A stretch of DNA of 62,387 nucleotides, taken from the NCBI GenBank assembly GCA_007695005.1, contig REEQ01000090.1:1-62387 (forward strand), in the 5' to 3' direction. Below, one piece after another: positions 59,657 to 62,387 of the stretch. Made by a program: the position numbers and the translations under genes. Below the pieces are notes generated by a model. It saw nothing but the letters and a program-made list of their open reading frames with translations, was not told where the DNA came from and made no database searches. Origin of the DNA: Wenzhouxiangellaceae bacterium (GTDB lineage Bacteria; Pseudomonadota; Gammaproteobacteria; Xanthomonadales; Wenzhouxiangellaceae). The stretch's first letter is position 1. Each line of letters begins with the position of its first letter.

Positions 59657-61486
59657 ATGAGCTTGATGCTGCCCAATTACCATGCCCTGTCAGTGCTCCT
59701 GCTGGTGGTGTTCGCACTGATTCTGTTTTCGCGCGATCGCATTCCGCTGGAGACCAGTTCACTGGTGGTCCTGGCCGCGCTGGCAGTAGGGTTTCAATTA
59801 TTCCCCTACACCGGCCCCGATGGCCGAACCCTGAGCCCCACGGACTTCTACCTGGGCTTTGGGCACCAAGCGCTGGTTGCCGTCTGTGCGCTCATGATTC
59901 TGGGTCAGGGCCTGATCCGCTCCGGCGCGCTGGAGCCGATTGGACGAATGCTGGCTATCGCCTGGAAGAATTCTCCAGCCCTGTCCATGCTGGCCACCCT
60001 GCTGGTCTGCGCGGTCTTGAGCGCGTTTATCAACAATACGCCGATCGTGGTCATGCTGCTGCCCATCCTGATCGGCGTTGCCATCCGGACGGGCCAATCA
60101 CCTTCCGGCATTCTGTTGCCGGTCGGTCTTATCAGCATTGTCGGTGGCATGTCAACGACGATCGGCACATCAACCAACCTGCTGGTCGTCAGCGTGGCTG
60201 CAGACATGGGTGTGGCCAGCTTCCAGATGTTCGATTTCATTCTGCCGGCGGCCATCGCAGGCACGGTCGCAGTGCTTTATCTCTGGCTGATCGCGCCGCG
60301 ACTGCTGCCCGAGCGCCAGGTGCCCATGCAGTCCACCGCCAAGCGGCTTTATACCGCCCAGATACGGCTGAGCAAAAGCAGTGAGGCAACCGGCATGAAC
60401 CTGGCCGATGCCATCGAGCGCTGCAACGGTGAGTTGAAGGTCGAGAAGATCCAGCGCGGTGCCGGCGTTTTTGTCACACCGCTACCCGACGTCGTGCTCA
60501 AATCCGGCGACCGGATCACCACCACCAACACCCAGGAGAACCTGCGCGAGTTTGCCCACCTGCTCGGTGGCAAGCTTTACTCCGGCGATGTCGAGGTCGA
60601 CGAGGCTCATCCGCTGGAGCCGGACAACCAGCGAATCGCCGAGGTGGCAATCACGCCAACATCAAAGCTGCTCGGTGTTCGTATCGGTGAGGCCAGGTTG
60701 CTTTCCCGCTATGGCTTGCGACTGCTGGCCCTGCACCGCTTCAACAAGGAAGACCAGACGCGCGCCACCGGCGTCGACAACACCGTGCTGCGCTCAGGCG
60801 ACGTGCTGCTGGTGCAGTCAACACCGCGCCAGTTCGACCGGCTCAAGGACGGTGGCGACTTCCTGGTTCTGGACGGCAGTGTCAACCTGCCAAAAACCTC
60901 CAAGGCGCCGCTGGCCCTGGGCATCATGGCTACCGTCATCGTGGTCGCTGCAGCCGGCATCCTTCCGATCGCCATCAGTGCGGTATTTGGCGTTCTGGCC
61001 CTGATTCTGACACGCTGCCTGAGCTGGCGCGAGGCGATGAGTGCACTTTCCGTCCAGGTCATCATGATTATCGTCGCCAGCCTCGCGCTCGGCATGGCAC
61101 TGATGCGTACAGGCGGCGCCGACTGGATTGCGCAGGTCTTTCTGGCCTTGAGTTTCGGCGTACCGTCCTATGTGATTCTCGGTGCCCTGATGCTGGCAAT
61201 GGCCTTGTTGACCAACGTGGTATCAAACAATGCCGCGGCCGTGATCGGTACGCCCATTGCCATCAGTCTGGCCCAGCAGCTGATGCTGCCGGCCGAACCT
61301 TTCGTGCTGGCAGTCCTGTTCGGTGCCAACCTGAGTTTCGCCACGCCGAAGGCTTACCAGACCAACCTGCTGGTCATGAATGCCGGCGGCTACAAGTTCA
61401 ACGACTTCGTGCGCGTCGGTCTGCCCTTGATGATTCTGCTGTGGCTGGTACTGACCGCAACCTTGAGCTACTCCTACCAAATTTAG
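59657..61486 (+). CDS. SLC13/DASS-family permease with RCK_C (TrkA-C) domains
   Basis: 609 residues. Membrane segments in the N-terminal 230 and C-terminal 200 residues flank a soluble insert at about 230-415 with two RCK_C-like modules (the second around ITPTSKLLGVRIGEARLLSR). INNTPIVVMLLPIL, STTIGTSTNLLVVS and NVVSNNAAAVIGTPIAI are the SLC13-type substrate and sodium-site hairpins with Ser-Asn-Thr motifs. The substrate is unresolved (anions such as sulfate or dicarboxylates). Tail-to-tail with another family member 8 bases away. Confidence 0.9.
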   Translation: MSLMLPNYHALSVLLLVVFALILFSRDRIPLETSSLVVLAALAVGFQLFPYTGPDGRTLSPTDFYLGFGHQALVAVCALMILGQGLIRSGALEPIGRMLAIAWKNSPALSMLATLLVCAVLSAFINNTPIVVMLLPILIGVAIRTGQSPSGILLPVGLISIVGGMSTTIGTSTNLLVVSVAADMGVASFQMFDFILPAAIAGTVAVLYLWLIAPRLLPERQVPMQSTAKRLYTAQIRLSKSSEATGMNLADAIERCNGELKVEKIQRGAGVFVTPLPDVVLKSGDRITTTNTQENLREFAHLLGGKLYSGDVEVDEAHPLEPDNQRIAEVAITPTSKLLGVRIGEARLLSRYGLRLLALHRFNKEDQTRATGVDNTVLRSGDVLLVQSTPRQFDRLKDGGDFLVLDGSVNLPKTSKAPLALGIMATVIVVAAAGILPIAISAVFGVLALILTRCLSWREAMSALSVQVIMIIVASLALGMALMRTGGADWIAQVFLALSFGVPSYVILGALMLAMALLTNVVSNNAAAVIGTPIAISLAQQLMLPAEPFVLAVLFGANLSFATPKAYQTNLLVMNAGGYKFNDFVRVGLPLMILLWLVLTATLSYSYQI

Positions 61487-61494
61487 CCGCCCCC

Positions 61495-62387
61495 TCAAAC
61501 CGGCACCAGCGGCCAGAACATCGGAATGACGATAGTCGCGGTGATCCACAACAGTACGTTCATGGGCAGGCCGATCCGGACAAAATCGATGAAGCGGTAG
61601 CCGCCGGCCTGATAGACATAGGTATTGGTCTGATAGCCGATCGGGGTGGCAAAACTGGCCGACCCGGCAAACATGACCGCCACCACGAAAGGCCGAGGGT
61701 CGTAACCCAGCGTCAGCGCCAGGCCCACGGCAATGGGTGTCAGCAGGATCACCGCGGCATTGTTGCTCATTGTCTCGGTCATCACCGAGGTAATCAGGTA
61801 GATCAAGGAAAGCATGGCGAACGCGCCCAGGGGAGCGACCCAATAGGCCAGCTGCTCGGCAATCAGCAAGGCCGCGCCGGATGTCTGCATGGCCGTGCCG
61901 ATGGCCAGCATCGCAAAAATCAGGATCAACAGCGACCACTGGACAGACTGGTAGGCCTCGTCTGAGGTGACGCAGCCCGTGGCCACAACCACCACTGCCG
62001 CGATCAAGGCCAGGGCAACGATCGGCATCACATCCAGGCCGGCCAGCAGCATGACGCCGGCCATGGCCAGCACGGCAATCCAGGCCTTTTCGCGCCGGTA
62101 AGGCCTGAGTTCCGGCAGACTCAAGCCGGTAAACTCTCGCGAGTGCCAGGCACGCTGCAGCCCGGCAGCATTTCCGGCTACCAGCACGCTGTCACCGGCC
62201 TGAAGCCGGAGTTTTTCGAACTCACTGCCACGTAGCCCGCGTGGGCGATGCAGGCCGATGATTTCAATGCCATGACGCTCCCGCACGTCCAGGCTGCCGA
62301 TAAGCTGATTGACCAGCGGCGAATCCGGCCCGATCACGGCCTCGCCGATCTCCCGCTCCTTCGGGTTCAGTGCTTTTCTTCCGGTCT
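61495..62387 (-). CDS. SLC13/DASS-family permease, 3' part (5' end outside the window)
   Basis: The frame is open to the right window edge, so at least 297 residues of a longer protein are visible. The part seen holds the end of an RCK_C module (IGPDSPLVNQLIGS, LQAGDSVLVAGNAAG) and the C-terminal membrane domain, with ETMSNNAAVILLTPIAVGL, MFAGSASFATPIGYQTNTYV and GGYRFIDFVRIGLPM, typical of the family. Internal GTG 62337 is not the true start: the preceding codons continue the same domain. Confidence 0.88.
   Translation of the reverse strand, partial: TGRKALNPKEREIGEAVIGPDSPLVNQLIGSLDVRERHGIEIIGLHRPRGLRGSEFEKLRLQAGDSVLVAGNAAGLQRAWHSREFTGLSLPELRPYRREKAWIAVLAMAGVMLLAGLDVMPIVALALIAAVVVVATGCVTSDEAYQSVQWSLLILIFAMLAIGTAMQTSGAALLIAEQLAYWVAPLGAFAMLSLIYLITSVMTETMSNNAAVILLTPIAVGLALTLGYDPRPFVVAVMFAGSASFATPIGYQTNTYVYQAGGYRFIDFVRIGLPMNVLLWITATIVIPMFWPLVPV

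Overview
The window (about 62.4 kb, GC-rich apart from a few islands) looks like the chromosome of a gammaproteobacterium near the Lysobacterales/Chromatiales boundary, of the Wenzhouxiangella type. The grounds are the gene orders gshB-tonB-yqgE-ruvX-pyrB divergent from a pilG-pilI-pilJ-chpA-chpC cluster, cutA-dsbD, aroQ-accB-accC and thyA-lgt. This placement is inferred from gene content and order; no 16S gene or tRNA was seen.

Layout. (1) 1-12891, minus strand: a polymorphic-toxin locus. A secreted RHS/YD-repeat giant of about 3,981 residues carries an anchor domain, Ig/cadherin-like repeats, a VWA domain and a beta-propeller. It ends in a variable ~150-residue tip, followed at once by an AT-rich unknown gene in the immunity position and then by an orphan piece of RHS core that runs off the left edge. 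(2) 13068-16704, minus: an SLC13-type permease, trmB, and thiG-thiS. (3) 16705-18061: a 1.36-kb non-coding stretch with a 662-bp-spaced direct repeat, each copy holding long inverted arms. (4) 18062-20054, minus: groES-groEL with a sigma-32-type promoter and a bidirectional terminator. (5) 20332-25861, plus: cutA-dsbD-tlpA-like and aroQ-accB-accC. (6) 25986-36164, minus: a Pil-Chp chemosensory cluster for type IV pili, with a 2,113-residue ChpA. (7) 36355-45056, plus: a tightly overlapped run gshB-tonB-yqgE-ruvX-pyrB-amidoligase-class I glutamine amidotransferase-glnE-nfi. (8) 45070-45967, minus: gcvH and a MerC-domain membrane protein under a predicted Zur-type box. (9) 46045-50303, plus: mnmC, a small coiled-coil protein, hemB, aroE. 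(10) 50296-57077, minus: an eight-gene run rlmI-lgt-thyA-(exported Ppx/GppA)-folA-CDF transporter-apaH-uspA. (11) 57380-61486, plus: a YyaL/DUF255 thioredoxin-like protein and a second SLC13-type permease. (12) 61495-end, minus: a third SLC13-type permease, cut by the window edge.

Most of the window is housekeeping: cofactor, folate/thymidylate, shikimate, haem, fatty-acid and chaperone genes. The accessory, fast-evolving part is the RHS locus. It has the hallmarks of a toxin-tip exchange system: a conserved core, a foreign-looking tip plus immunity gene, and a displaced homologous core fragment downstream that could recombine to swap tips. The other items most worth a second look are the repeat pair at 16790-17846, the amidoligase/amidotransferase pair translationally coupled to glnE, and an apparently exported Ppx/GppA-like protein placed between thyA and folA.
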